NCBI GenBank assembly: GCA_947044365.1
Contig: OX345641.1
Span: forward strand, 4,620,460-4,684,459
DNA: 64,000 nucleotides
Direction of reading: 5' to 3'
Source of the DNA: Petrosia ficiformis
Lineage: Eukaryota; Porifera; Demospongiae; Haplosclerida; Petrosiidae
Below the pieces are notes generated by a model that saw only the letters and a program-made list of their open reading frames with translations, ran no database searches and was not told the origin of the DNA. Shown here piece after piece: positions 1 to 10,345 of the stretch. Each line of letters starts with the position of its first letter. Positions within the stretch are counted from its first letter, which is position 1. The position numbers were made by a program, and so were the translations under genes.

Positions 1-26
1 AGAAACAGCCTGTTGGGTTGCCTACG

Positions 27-542
27 TTAAAGGTACAATTGAACAATGGTTAATGCCACCCAAGGATCTGAACATTTGTTGACTCTCACACTTTGAGTTT
101 GCACATTGTGAATTGGGCGAAAAACAGTATTGTGACAGTCCATAAACTTGGGAAGCAAGTGGTTTTCTCCTAACATATAGCACTGAAGCCCAGCGAGAAG
201 TTGATTAATGATCCTTGGAAGATATGCACATCCATCGGATCTTCTAGCTTCGTTCACAAATTTAGGTATCCAGTAATTTAAGTCATCAAATTTTCCACTA
301 GTCAATAGGTCGGCAAGACAATCTCCCTCCCTTGAACACCTCCATTCGTTGAAAACCTTTAAAGACCATGCTCTGTTTTTTTTCTTCGTATTATCGGGAG
401 TGTAGCCCTTGGTTAAAACATTTACCTCTTCATCATTAGTAACTGGCTTAAATCGTTTTGACGGTTTGATGGGTCCTTTCCTTTCTCTTTTAGTAGGTTT
501 AAAATCGTCTAGATCAGGATCGACATTCTCTTTGCCAGCCAT
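27..542 (-). pseudogene. Crypton/ZMYM-like domain fragment
   Basis: A 171-codon reading frame starting with ATG at 540-542. The first 50 residues are basic and low complexity. Residues about 55-135 resemble the helical domain found in front of the Crypton-derived (DUF3504-type) region of ZMYM2/QRICH1/KIAA1958-like proteins: a W-N-E-W core, then NYWIPKFVNEARRSDG and INQLLAGLQ. From about residue 145 the sequence stops looking like the family and reaches a stop near the window edge, so the copy is probably truncated or frameshifted. Such genes derive from tyrosine-recombinase transposons and are common as multicopy families in sponges and cnidarians. Family membership is recognised from the residue pattern only; a decayed transposon copy is as likely as a functional host gene. 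Confidence 0.5.
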
Positions 543-882
543 TTCAAAACACGTGCAAGCCTAGCAACCAATGAAGTACCTAATTGGTTGCCAAGCAACT
601 ATGACGTTTCTTTCGTTGCTAACCAACCCTAGAATAAATAAGGTATTACACCTTTGTGGGTGCTTTATTGATACACACTCAATGAATATTACTGTCAAAA
701 GTTTAACTAGCTCTGATGAGTGGTATTTCCTTTTTCCTAATGGGAATTTAAATTATAACTGAATTACTAAAATAAAATTAATTATGATAGTAGCAGCAAT
801 TTACTATTTGCTGCAAAAAAGTAATCGTAGTTGTCATAAAACAATGCATGCAAAGCATTTTGATAAACTTCCGTCTTTATAG
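543..882. other. no gene seen
   Basis: AT-rich interval between the Crypton-like fragment and the first repeated exon. A 63-codon frame at 571-762 has no recognisable similarity. The bases next to the Crypton-like start hold a short imperfect inverted repeat (AACCAATGAAGTACCTAATTGGTTG, partial) that may mark a transposon edge. Confidence 0.3.
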
Positions 883-951
883 GAAGAACAAAGCCTCCAA
901 TTGATATACCAACTAAGCCAGAATCAAAACACAATGTTCATAGTCTTCAAG
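883..951 (+). CDS. repeated Pro-rich exon, copy 1
   Basis: Candidate internal exon of 69 nt between TTTATAG and a GTCGGT donor. Read in phase 1 it gives an open Pro/Lys-rich segment ending in SKHNVHSLQG, similar to the four exons that follow. Both ends are phase 1, so including or skipping it keeps the frame. The donor is weak. Function unknown; the sequence looks like a flexible linker. Confidence 0.45.
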
Positions 952-1049
952 GTCGGTTTGCATGAGTATTTACTATTTGCTGTAAGAAAGTAATCCTATA
1001 ATTACTTACCATGAAACTTATACATGTAAATCAAGTCTTGTGTTTATAG

Positions 1050-1121
1050 GATCAATTGCAAAACCAAAGCCTCCAATTAGTATACCACCAACTGAGCCAG
1101 ACACAAAACATAATCTACCAG
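1050..1121 (+). CDS. repeated Pro-rich exon, copy 2
   Basis: Candidate 72 nt exon between GTTTATAG and GTTTGT. In phase 1 it is open and contains PPISIPPTEPDTKHNLPG, the same theme as the neighbours. Symmetric phase 1-1 and a multiple of three. It is slightly diverged from copies 3-5 and closest to copy 1. Confidence 0.45.
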
Positions 1122-1313
1122 GTTTGTGACTTGTTAAATTTTGCTTACGGTATATTGTAAATGTTATGTGTGTACAGACATAATTATATACACACTTCCA
1201 TGTGTACAATACTATACTATCCTGTTTTTGTGCAAAATAATGATGTACTGTCTTTTGGCCATCTGAATCATACATCTTAAAGCATTTTGAAAGATAATCT
1301 TCCGTTTTTATAG

Positions 1314-1388
1314 GATCAATTACAACACAGCAGCTTCCAGTCAAACCAACTTAGCCAGACAAAAAACATGATGTTCATAATCCACAAG
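1314..1388 (+). CDS. repeated Pro-rich exon, copy 3 (in-frame stop)
   Basis: 75 nt, acceptor TTTTTATAG, donor GTTAGT. Same frame as copies 4 and 5 (ITTQQLPVKPT, then PDKKHDVHNPQG), but the codon after PT is TAG where the other copies have GAG. If spliced in, this exon would end the protein, so it is either a decayed copy or a poison exon. Confidence 0.45.
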
Positions 1389-2359
1389 GTTAGTGATTGT
1401 TTATATGCATGTACATATTATGTGTATATATGTATGCACATACAGTAAATACATATTAAAACTGCCACTATAATATGGGTTTGCAAAATATAATGTCACT
1501 GGTATTTCTGATACTTAAAGATTTTTCTATTTACGTTAGGGCTGCAGTGAATAGTAGTTTTGTGGTATCCAGATATTCGCTTAGTTTAACAAACGAATAT
1601 CAGGATATTCACTTGCTTTCATAAAAATTTTGTCATACCTCATCTCTAGTGAGATATTAAATATTAGCTCACCATTTTGCTGTTACCAGTTGCTTTATAA
1701 CAACAGCCAAATTTGTTTAAACTATTCATTCAGTACTCTACAGGCGGCCATTTTATTGCGATTATAATTTGACGTGTTCAATTTCTGCAAATGCACAAAC
1801 ATTAAACGAATATCTGGATGCTAAAAATACATTCGAATACCAAAATAACGAGCGAATATCCGAACTGAGCAAATATTCCTAATTTAGTTGTGGTATCACT
1901 GAACTACTATGTATCAATATTGCAGCAATATGATGGATTTATGCAGTATTAATTATTATGATTTACAACAGGAACAAAATATTTAGAAATGAATAATTAA
2001 TTAAATGATTATTTATGTTCATTAGATGTTACTAGATTCTGGATGCTGATTTAGTTACCATTTCACTTTGTGAACTGAGCATGTATCATAATAATTAATT
2101 GTAGAGAGATGGGATTTGATTATCATATTTAATTGTATTACATCGTTTTTAATCAGTAATTATATTGTTGTATTTATTCATGCGCCACTAATGTTTGTTA
2201 TGCGAGAGATAGTTATTATAATTATAATAAAATCAGTTATTCCACCCTTTCTCCCTTACTAAGTTGCTATAGAGCATGAGACATCCCATTCCTACTTTGA
2301 TCAGTGACTGAATAAATGATATATATATATATTATTATGATATTCTTCTGTCTATACAG

Positions 2360-2434
2360 GATTAATTACAACACAGCAGCCTCAAGTCACACCAACTGAG
2401 CCAGACAAAAAACATGATGTTCATAATCCACAAG
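2360..2434 (+). CDS. repeated Pro-rich exon, copy 4
   Basis: 75 nt, acceptor TCTATACAG, donor GTTACA (weak). Open in phase 1: LITTQQPQVTPTEPDKK then HDVHNPQG. Nearly identical to copy 5. Flanking intron sequence is also shared between copies (TGTTTACATGCATGTAGATATTATGTG), so exon and intron were duplicated together. Confidence 0.5.
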
Positions 2435-2610
2435 GTTACAGTGACTGTTTACATGCATGTAGATATTATGTGTATGCAGACATACATATGTTTTGTAACA
2501 GGTATGTATGTACCTGTGTACATGCATGTACATATAATTTCATACACATTAAAGCTAAGTTTTGTAAAATGAAATATTGCTATTGGAATTTTCATGATTT
2601 GTCTTTATAG

Positions 2611-2688
2611 GATCAATTACAACAACACAGCAGCTTTCAGTCAAACCAACTGAGCCAGACAAAAAACATGATGTTCATAATCCACAAG
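2611..2688 (+). CDS. repeated Pro-rich exon, copy 5
   Basis: 78 nt, acceptor GTCTTTATAG, donor GTTAGT. Open in phase 1 with SITTTQQLSVKPTEPDKK followed by HDVHNPQG. One codon (ACA) longer than copy 3. The strongest copy of the set, with good sites at both ends. The exons it would join to are not identified in the window. Confidence 0.5.
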
Positions 2689-2730
2689 GTTAGTGATTGT
2701 TGAATTAGTACCTTATATATATATATATAG

Positions 2731-2986
2731 TATGATGGTGACATCATTCTTTTGATGTGGTGAGTCCTATATATTGTATATAGACCTTCCATGTGCACAC
2801 TATGCAGGAGATGTCACCATCATACAATATATCATATATAGTACACCGAATTGAGTTATATACAAAATATAGGACCCTCAATTTGTATCCTCGGAAAAAA
2901 TATAGCCCTCGCAAGCTCGGGCTATATATTTTCCTCGGATGCAAACTTCAGGTCCTATATTTTGTATATAACTCAATTCAGTGTAC
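2731..2986. repeat. two consecutive perfect-stem palindromes
   Basis: The first arm pair is TATGATGGTGACATC (2731-2745) against its complement at 2810-2824. The second is GTACACCGAATTGAGTTATA and following bases (2841-2875) against 2951-2986. The loop of the second is itself palindromic around GCCCTCGCAAGCTCGGGC. This is typical of foldback-type MITEs. The small frames reading through it on both strands are products of the symmetry and not genes. Confidence 0.7.
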
Positions 2987-3296
2987 TATATAATATACAT
3001 ATATATAGTGGTTCTGTTTTATGTTGCATTTGTAATCCCAAAACAAAGAAATTAATATTATATTCCATTGACTCCTAAGAATGCATATATGTGCTGTAGA
3101 CACATGTATGTGTGCTCATAATTATATCTTTCAATGTGTATGTACACACTATTGCAACTCTGATTGTACTATCATTTAGCTCAAGCTACAGTTTATAAAA
3201 TACGCATACAGATAGCATGCTATAGCCCTGAGTTGACAAATGTTGATGGAAAAATGAAATCCACTCATTCAGAGAAACGTTTCTTATTTGCTCTTA

Positions 3297-3786
3297 CCGT
3301 ATAGGTTCTAAACATTCGCCAGAGTGGATTCTTTCAAGTGAATTTTTGAAGGTGAATTTTAGAGGTAAATAGCGCACATTGAACCAGAAATAATTAATTT
3401 CAACGAAATTGGAGGGCAGAGATTGGAGAAATCAATTTTACACATCGCTGGAAAAGTATTATTGTCAGATGCTGGAGATGATGTAGTAGCCACTATGGAA
3501 GAGTACAAGTAGTGGTTATCTTTTTCTGGTGACCAAATTGACGTTTTCCACTTGAAGCGCCTTACATGGTTTTATTAAAAGTAACAACATAATTATCGAT
3601 AATACTAAAACACAATTTCTTACCTGGCCACTCACTGTCCACTCTTTTTAACTCAGCACGCGTTGTCGAATTTAGAGGAGAATAACGAAATTAGAATATA
3701 ATGAAAGAATAGAATAAACAATGACCAAAAATTAAAAAAGAATTAATTATTTTCGAATTTGGAATAGCGAATTTTTAGAACCTACC
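3297..3786. mobile_element. non-autonomous TIR element
   Basis: The ends are inverted: TATAGGTTCTAAACATTCGC on the left and GCGAATTTTTAGAACCTA on the right. No transposase frame inside. It directly abuts the next element, sharing the bases ACCGTATAG at the junction. Confidence 0.5.
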
Positions 3787-4118
3787 GTATAGCCGGAAAT
3801 ATTGACGAGAATTATGTTTGGCGATTCACTCAAAAAAGGCAATTGGCTGTATCTAACATAGCTCGTTGTTTTTCCTCCAAAGTAAGTCCAGGCAAACCAG
3901 ATTGAGAGGAGTTTTTTCCACTTTCTTGAAGTAACGCAACATTCTTCACTCATATAACGTGTTACAGTACTGTAGTATGCTTGTTTAACGTATAACACGT
4001 GGCCGTGAAACCACACCCTGAAATTTTTAAAATTTGCGAGCTTTTTTTTGGCGATGTTACAGCTAATTGCCAATTCGCCAATATTTGTTACTCGTCAATA
4101 TTTCCGGCTATACGGTAT
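3783..4118. mobile_element. MITE with CCGTATAGCCGGAAATATTGACGAG ends
   Basis: Inverted termini of about 28 bp: ACCGTATAGCCGGAAATATT and onward on the left, complement ending in CCGGCTATACGGT on the right at 4092-4118. The interior also pairs partly (TTGGCGA against TCGCCAA). The 108-codon antisense frame inside is not supported as a gene. Confidence 0.65.
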
Positions 4119-4887
4119 ACGGTATACTTCTAACTTCATACACATTATGATGTTTCTGGAATATTATAATAAATGTTGAGTATGGAGAGACTTCCCAAGT
4201 ATAATGGCAGCTACTGCTTCTTTCTGTCTCATCAAAGTAAACACAAAATTAATTCTTTAATCAGAGTTTTTACATTGACTGTGGAATAAATGTACATGAG
4301 TATATTTATTCCACAATCAAAATCTCCAATCACCGATGTAATCCATTGTAACAGGTCAGCTTTGTTCCTTTCAGACATCCTATTGCTTCACAAATATCTT
4401 CGTCTGTCAGTGGATCACTTAGGTCATCATCATATATAGTGTAGGGTATTGATGCATTGCATGCTTGATTGATTATCTCTGTATAATTCCAGAATGGCTA
4501 AGACCACGGAAGTGGTAGCAAGCTATTCTGAATTGTATGAAGAAGGTGAAGTTGAGCATATCAACGGTGTATGGCCAGTTTTCCTGCTCAAACAGCTAGC
4601 TTTAAAGCTCATTGGCTTAATTTCCATCACGTGCAGTAGGCGTGTTCAATTTTCCATATAAAAGACCTGTGACCTTCTGACCACGTTGGCCTTTTTATTA
4701 GCTCCCATTTATAGGGTGGGATAATAAGGGAGGGACCGTTGATATGCTCAACTTCACCTTCTTCATACAATTCAGAATAGCTTGCTACCACTTACGTGGT
4801 CTTAGCCATTCTGGAATTATATTTCAGAAGGCTCAGTTTCACATATCAACGGTGTTGTTTGTAGCTTTCCATCTAATGTGCATGGTA

Positions 4888-5696
4888 CACTGTAAAAAAT
4901 AAAGGTTATTTTAACCTTCAATTGGTTACAGGAGTTTCAATGCAATCAGATTTCACTCCATGCTGATTTATATATTTTCTGTTAGGTAATATTTACAAGT
5001 CATGCACAATTCATTTGATCGTGATCTATATATTCACTATTATAAAGTACATGTCGTAATAAGACATATAGTAACAAACAATGTAGTTATATACGTAGTA
5101 TAGTATTGCACAGGTACAACCTGTGGTGTATTATTAGTATTCCAATTCCAACATCTGCAAAAACAACAGATGTTACTATATAGCTCATTCTAGAGTAATT
5201 AATTAACATAAATATGTACATGAATTTGTACACAAATAACTTGTGATGTACTCCACAAATATTTGAAAAGTCAGCACGTGTCTAATTTTACATGTTTAAA
5301 GTACATGTACATTGTATTGCTTTTGCATGTTAATTAATACAATATGCTATATACATAGTATAGTATTGTATAGGTACAACCTGTGGTGTATTATTAATAT
5401 TCTAATTCCAACATCTGCAAAACAACAGATGTTGCTAGAGTAATTAATTAATATAAATATGTACATGAATTTGTACTAATATCAGCAAATAACGTGATGT
5501 ACTCCACAAATATTTGAAACGTCACCACATTATATTTGCTTTTGTTATCATGCCATAATTTGTCAATATAGATCAAAATAAAACTACTACTTTTAAACAC
5601 TAGACAAGAAAGAAGCATTGACTTATACAGTCTCAGGAGGAATTGAAACTCATGTAACCAAATGAGGGTTAAAATAACCCATTCATTTTTACAGTG
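4888..5696. mobile_element. TA-flanked MITE, CACTGTAAAAA family
   Basis: Begins CACTGTAAAAAATAAAGGTT and ends AATGGGTTATTTTAAC-type complement with TTTTTACAGTG, flanked by TA on both sides (4886-4887 and 5697-5698), as in Tc1/mariner-type insertion. The inside holds two diverged direct copies, about 250 bp apart, of a segment with GGTACAACCTGTGGTGTATT (near 5112 and 5371). No transposase. It lies inside the 3' part of the DIRS element. Related sequence recurs at 14.7-15.2 kb and 16.5-17.3 kb. Confidence 0.75.
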
Positions 5697-5794
5697 TAAT
5701 GACACCAGTGTAGCCATAGAAAAAAGGTGACCCCCTTTTGAGATTCTGGTGGCTCTAAGAAGAGCCTTAATGGAGAGAATATACACAATGTATA

Positions 5795-6709
5795 CTATGT
5801 GTTGGCACCAAGTACAGCTCTGCCGTAAGTTGGATCCCGTGTGGATTTGTAATAAAATTTCTCAAATACTGATTCAGAGGACCAATCTGCTGTCCTTAGA
5901 ATGTCATTTGTGGATATCCCCACGTTTGAAGCTGTAGATGAGGATGCTTCTCTTACTGAATGAGCACTAAAAATGGATGTATCCACTCCTGCTACTTCCA
6001 GTAGCTGCTTTAACCATCTTGCTATGTAACTAGAGGACACCGCTCTATGTGGTTTGATAGTTGCTAGGAAAAGCTTAGATTCTCCAGAACGAAAAATCTC
6101 TGTTTGCTGCTCATATGCCCTTAAAGTAGTGACAGGGCATAATCTGATATTATCAGGAAAAGAAGGAAAAAAGAATTCTCGAATAACTTGCCCTTGTCTA
6201 GACTGCTTTGCCAAAGAATTTGGGCTGAATGTTACACCTTCTGGACTATATCGACGCCTCTTAATGTCCAGCTGGGATAAATCAGCAGACCTAGATGGAC
6301 GTGTTAGTGCTAACAACATGACTGTTTTCCATGTCAATTGTGTTAAAGTCAATTTCTGATTCTCCCCCAAAGTATCCAGATAACTCAAAACTGACTGCAC
6401 TTTCCATGTCAAGGTGTATTTGGGGAGAGGTGGTCTATCATTAAATACCCCTTTCATTAATCTAGACACCATAGGGTGTTCTCCAACACCATGACCATCA
6501 ATCTTCTCATGCACCGATGAGATGGCTGAACGATAAGAGTTTAAGGAACGATATTGGTATCCTTGCTTATGGAGATCAGCCAAAAAATTCAATACCTCGG
6601 TTACAGGTCCAGAAATGGGATCGGAACCCCTCTCACTACACCAGCTACTCCATCTCCCAAAGAGTGAGTCGTAAGACTTGTTGGTTTTTGATCTCCATGA
6701 TTTAAGCAT
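5795..6709 (-). CDS. DIRS tyrosine recombinase
   Basis: About 304 codons. An N-terminal SAM-like helical part (residues 1-95, with W/SW and YRSAISS) is followed by the catalytic domain. The expected catalytic residues can be seen: Arg in LALTRPSRSADL (about 137-140), the HxxR box at His250-Arg253 (AHSVREAS), Trp276 and the nucleophile candidate Tyr286/287 in FEKFYYKST. It would cut and rejoin circular cDNA at insertion. The frame overlaps the end of the RT frame by about 110 bases in another phase, normal for DIRS. It has no internal stop, so the recombinase of this copy may still be intact. Confidence 0.85.
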   Translation of the reverse strand: MLKSWRSKTNKSYDSLFGRWSSWCSERGSDPISGPVTEVLNFLADLHKQGYQYRSLNSYRSAISSVHEKIDGHGVGEHPMVSRLMKGVFNDRPPLPKYTLTWKVQSVLSYLDTLGENQKLTLTQLTWKTVMLLALTRPSRSADLSQLDIKRRRYSPEGVTFSPNSLAKQSRQGQVIREFFFPSFPDNIRLCPVTTLRAYEQQTEIFRSGESKLFLATIKPHRAVSSSYIARWLKQLLEVAGVDTSIFSAHSVREASSSTASNVGISTNDILRTADWSSESVFEKFYYKSTRDPTYGRAVLGANT

Positions 6710-8823
6710 GAGTGCTGTAGCATCCTTTGAAAGTTTTTCACTGGTCTATCTCTCCCTGAGATAAGCCATACGGCTAGTTGAGGGAACATCCCTGGAAATT
6801 GTTGATTGACTACTACTGGGTTGTCTAGTATCAATCTCGGATAGTCTATTACCATGTTCAAAAGTACCGGGTACCATGGTTGGGACTTCCAAACTGGTGT
6901 CACCAACACAATTTGAGCCAGTTGGGATTTGACCTGTGACAATGTTCGACCTATCATGCACCAAGGTGGATTCGCATATCCTTTTCTTGTAGTCCAGTCT
7001 TGGAGGAAAAAATCTGTCGCCATTGCATATGGGTCGGGCCTCCAGCTGAAAAATGTCTGTAGTTGGGTTGTCAGTCTGGAGGCAAACAGGTCCACTTCGA
7101 GTGGACCAAACAGTCGATCTATCTTCTGAAATGTAATTGGATTCAGTCTCCAATCCGAGCGATCCATCATCACTCGACTTTCTGTGTCGGCAAGGTAGTT
7201 CAACTTCCCAGGTAGATGTTGTGCTGTGATGTGGATGTTTCTCTCCAGACACCACATCCATAGGTCCTTTGCTAGACCAGCTAACTGCTTGGAAATCGTC
7301 CCACCCAGGTTGTTGATGTATGCCACTGCTGTAGTGTTGTCTAGAAGCAGTAGCAAAGATATTCTGTTGCTGTTCTTTGCAAATGTCTGAACTGCTAGAG
7401 TTGCTGCCAGCAACTCCAAACAGTTTATATGCATCATCTTTTCCATCTGAGACCACGGACCTCCGGTCCTCTGATGAGAGCATACCGCTCCCCATCCTGT
7501 GAGAGATGCATCTGATTCTATTGTCAAATCGATTTCCTTCTGTAATAGTGTTTTGCCATTCCATTTTCTCATGTTGGCAATCCACCAACTCAGTTCCTCT
7601 TTGCAATCCCGAGACAACATTATATTTGTCTCATAGTTCTGGGAGGAGAAGTCTAGTGCCTGAGACAAGCTCATTTGTAAATGGCGATAAAAAAGAGGAG
7701 CTGGAGGTATCACCTGTGTGGCTGCATTCATCTTGCCTAGCAGCCAGGAAAGAGCCCTCGCTGTGATTGACTCCTCCCTCAAACACCGACCTGCTTCGGC
7801 ACGAATCTTTTTCAACTTTTCTCCCGGTAGTTTTAGCTCCATTGTTAAGGTATCTACCATAATCCCAAGGAATTCTATTGACTGACTTGGCTGTAAGAGG
7901 GATTTCTTCATGTTGATCAGGAATCCCAAACACTCCAGGAGATAGACCAGTCCTGAGACCTGATCTTCCAACAACTCTCTGGAGTCTGCTAGTAACAGTA
8001 TGTCGTCTATGTAAACAATCATACGCACCCCTAGTTGTCGTAGAAGAGCTGATACTGGTTTTAGGATCTTGGTAAAGACCCATGGAGCTGACGAGAGGCC
8101 AAAGGGGAGACAGTTGATTTCGTAAGTTTTCTCTTGGAAGAGAAACCTGAGAAACTTCCTGTGATTCTGATGTATAGGAATTGTAAAGTATGCGTCTTTT
8201 AGATCTAGTTTTGCGAGCCAATCTCCGGGTCTCACTAATTCCTTCAAAGTATGGATTCCTTCCATCTTGAAGTGTTGCGTTTGAACGAATTCGTTTAGGG
8301 CTTTCAAGTTTATCACTGGTCGCTGGCCCCCGTCTTTTTTGGGGACTAGGAATAGGTTCGAGTAAAAACCCATCTGGGCCTGGGGATTCAGAACTTCTGA
8401 AACCGCACCCTTGTTTACTAGTTCCTTTACTTCCTGTTGGATCAGTGCGAACTGATCTTGATTGAATGTGGGAGGAGTAGGCAATTTTATTTGGAGGGGT
8501 TCTGATATTAAATCTATGTGATACCCTTCGACTGCAGACCAAACCCACTGATCTTTTGTTACCAACTTCCAGTTGGATATGTGATGCTGTAGCCTTTCAG
8601 CTACCTTGCTTAGGGAGTTTATATGTACTATCCCCATACATGCAATTTGATTGACTAAAATATTTTTTACTTCTTTTATTTGAACAAATTTTTCTACATA
8701 ATCTGTCCTTAGTTCCTCCCTTTGTTCTGTGGAGGAGCTTGACTCTGGTTCTGCTGGTACCCTTTCCGGTAGAATGGGCAGTCTCTGCCACCTTTCCTGA
8801 AGTTGAGGCTTCCACCTCTCCAC
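6601..8823 (-). CDS. DIRS reverse transcriptase-RNase H-MT polyprotein
   Basis: One open frame of about 740 codons. The RT covers about residues 110-330, with LFLVPKKDGGQRPVINLKAL, LAKLDLKDAYF, LPFGLSSAPWVF and the catalytic VYIDDILL at about 271-274. The RNase H covers about 430-545, with acidic residues in ESDAS (436), NCLELLA (470) and LLDNTTA (495). A C-terminal region after 570 with DLFAS and NPPW (about 618-621) matches the methyltransferase-like domain usual in DIRS-group elements. The true start is unclear: the frame opens with GTG upstream of any good ATG and overlaps the gag region, so translation may depend on frameshifting or a spliced mRNA. Three long frames antisense or shifted to it are shadows. 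Confidence 0.9.
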   Translation of the reverse strand: MERWKPQLQERWQRLPILPERVPAEPESSSSTEQREELRTDYVEKFVQIKEVKNILVNQIACMGIVHINSLSKVAERLQHHISNWKLVTKDQWVWSAVEGYHIDLISEPLQIKLPTPPTFNQDQFALIQQEVKELVNKGAVSEVLNPQAQMGFYSNLFLVPKKDGGQRPVINLKALNEFVQTQHFKMEGIHTLKELVRPGDWLAKLDLKDAYFTIPIHQNHRKFLRFLFQEKTYEINCLPFGLSSAPWVFTKILKPVSALLRQLGVRMIVYIDDILLLADSRELLEDQVSGLVYLLECLGFLINMKKSLLQPSQSIEFLGIMVDTLTMELKLPGEKLKKIRAEAGRCLREESITARALSWLLGKMNAATQVIPPAPLFYRHLQMSLSQALDFSSQNYETNIMLSRDCKEELSWWIANMRKWNGKTLLQKEIDLTIESDASLTGWGAVCSHQRTGGPWSQMEKMMHINCLELLAATLAVQTFAKNSNRISLLLLLDNTTAVAYINNLGGTISKQLAGLAKDLWMWCLERNIHITAQHLPGKLNYLADTESRVMMDRSDWRLNPITFQKIDRLFGPLEVDLFASRLTTQLQTFFSWRPDPYAMATDFFLQDWTTRKGYANPPWCMIGRTLSQVKSQLAQIVLVTPVWKSQPWYPVLLNMVIDYPRLILDNPVVVNQQFPGMFPQLAVWLISGRDRPVKNFQRMLQHSCLNHGDQKPTSLTTHSLGDGVAGVVRGVPIPFLDL

Positions 8824-9766
8824 GATCTTTGACTGTAGCCCCCCCGACTGATGGGGGGGCCACTTCGAAAAAACTGCTGTCGTTCAGGTCTGACAATGCT
8901 GGATCTCATGGCTTTGACCTGCTCAATATATTCTTTTGACTTTTTGCAAAGTCTGGACCAAACAGCAATGGGGCTGCTTCTTTAAAATTATCTTCCTCTT
9001 TTACTAGAGGTAGCAGGCCTTTGTTAATATTGCAGGTCACTTTTTCCCTTTGGAGGCGGGAGATTTGGGCGTTAGTATTCCCAATCAACTGAACAGCTGT
9101 CTTCACAGCAATTATCACCTCCTCGTGTGATAATGAGCCTCCCTGATTGTCACACTCCAGTATGGAAGTGAGCGGCGCCAAACTGTCGAGGACAAAGGTC
9201 TGTATTCTTGCCAGCTCCTTGTCCGTCGACTTGGTCGCACTGTTGACTTCCGTCTTCATGAACGGGTCCAGTTGAGGTGTTCTTGTAGCTGCGACTTTTG
9301 GTAGCCCAAAACGACTCCGCGTCTGGATACGGCTACTGTTAGGCAGACTCTGTCTGCAACTTTCCTCCAAAAAGGATTTTGTCTTCTCCGAGACTTCCAC
9401 TAGTTTTGTCTCGCCCTGTGAATCTTCATCCTCAAAACGGATCTCCTGCTCATAGTCAGGAGTCTCGTTTTCGTCATCCTCCATACGATCAGCCCAGCTT
9501 CTGTGTCTTCGTGACACTGGGCTTCGTGAATGGGACTTGTTTTCCCTTCCTTTCCTTGTCGGTCTGCTCCGGGACCTGGAAAGGGATCTGTCCTCTACGG
9601 CTTTCCTTGTGGATCTGCTCCGAGATCTGGAGGGGCTTGGATCATCCCTTGATCTGCTCCGAGATCGGTGTAAGACCTCATTCGATTGCTTGAGTTGATC
9701 CACGTCCTCTTTCAACACATCGAACTTTTCCATTAGATTTTTCATAGTTGCTAAAACTTCTTCCAT
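8709..9766 (-). pseudogene. DIRS gag-like protein, one frameshift
   Basis: Starts at ATG 9766. The N-terminus is a leucine-rich coiled segment, followed by a run of RSRSRS/SPSRSR repeats (about residues 38-90), an acidic stretch and a conserved helical core. The first frame stops at 8906, but similarity in composition continues in another frame from about 8940 to 8709 (RSSIVRPERQQFF, then RGG/GRG-rich sequence). The break lies in an A-run near 8942, which suggests a single-base deletion or a programmed site. The RS- and RGG-rich ends would bind RNA. Nucleic-acid packaging is inferred from the position in a DIRS element. Confidence 0.65.
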
Positions 9767-10030
9767 CGTAAGATTACTCAATCAGAAATAACAAATAAAA
9801 TAGCAAAGAAACGATAGTAGGAAATAATACACTTTTACGCTTACTGTCCTTACTGAGCTAAGAAAAAGGCCAACGTGGTCAGAAGGTCACAGGTCTTTTA
9901 TATGGAAAATTGAACACGCCTACTGCACATGATGGAAATTAAGCCAATGAGCTTTAAAGCTAGCTGTTTGAGCAGGAAAACTGGCCATACACCGTTGATA
10001 TGTGAAACTGAGCCTTCTGAAATATAATCA

Positions 10031-10345
10031 ATATTAATAGATCAGCCTTGTAATAGTCTAGCCAGCATTACATTTTCTCTTCAACCCCACAAAGGGCTGA
10101 CCATCAGGTTTCCTTATCATTCTAAGTCACATTTGCTTGAGACCATGCTTTCCACTTTGAATCTTTCTTAACCCTTGAAACTATACTTGTGATCGTTTAG
10201 AACACCATGCACTTTTTGCTGAAACCATTCCTTATCGAAATCTCCAATCTGGTTTGTTAAAATGTAATGCTCCTAAACAATGAACAATTGCTGAGTTGTT
10301 AACTTCTCTTTAAACCGGGCTGGTTATCTTCTTTTTTCATGTCCT
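10031..10345. other. no gene seen
   Basis: AT-rich interval between the DIRS element and the next transposon. No open frame of note and no recognisable repeat. Confidence 0.3.

Larger units (their letters stand above)
4490..10030 (-). mobile_element. DIRS-like tyrosine-recombinase retrotransposon
   Basis: Minus-strand element with gag, RT-RNase H-methyltransferase-like and tyrosine recombinase frames in that order. Its ends are not LTRs but inverted: 4565-4700 is the reverse complement of 9861-10000 (TAAAGCTCATTGGCTTAATT and neighbours). The segment 4738-4855 repeats and inverts part of the same end (TCAGAAGGCTCAGTTTCACA), as expected of the split terminal and internal complementary repeats of DIRS elements. 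DIRS elements insert by recombinase and need no integrase; none is present. A TA-flanked MITE sits between the recombinase stop and the terminal repeats, so this copy is not recent. Confidence 0.85.

Noticed and set aside
1018..1344. 108-codon antisense frame across the repeated exons
   Set aside because: It is the complement of two exon copies and their intron; the sense strand has splice sites and a repeated protein theme.
7631..8548. 305-codon and 286-codon frames overlapping the DIRS polymerase
   Set aside because: Same strand, shifted phase, Ser/Arg/Thr-rich composition typical of a shadow frame; the polymerase motifs lie in the other frame.
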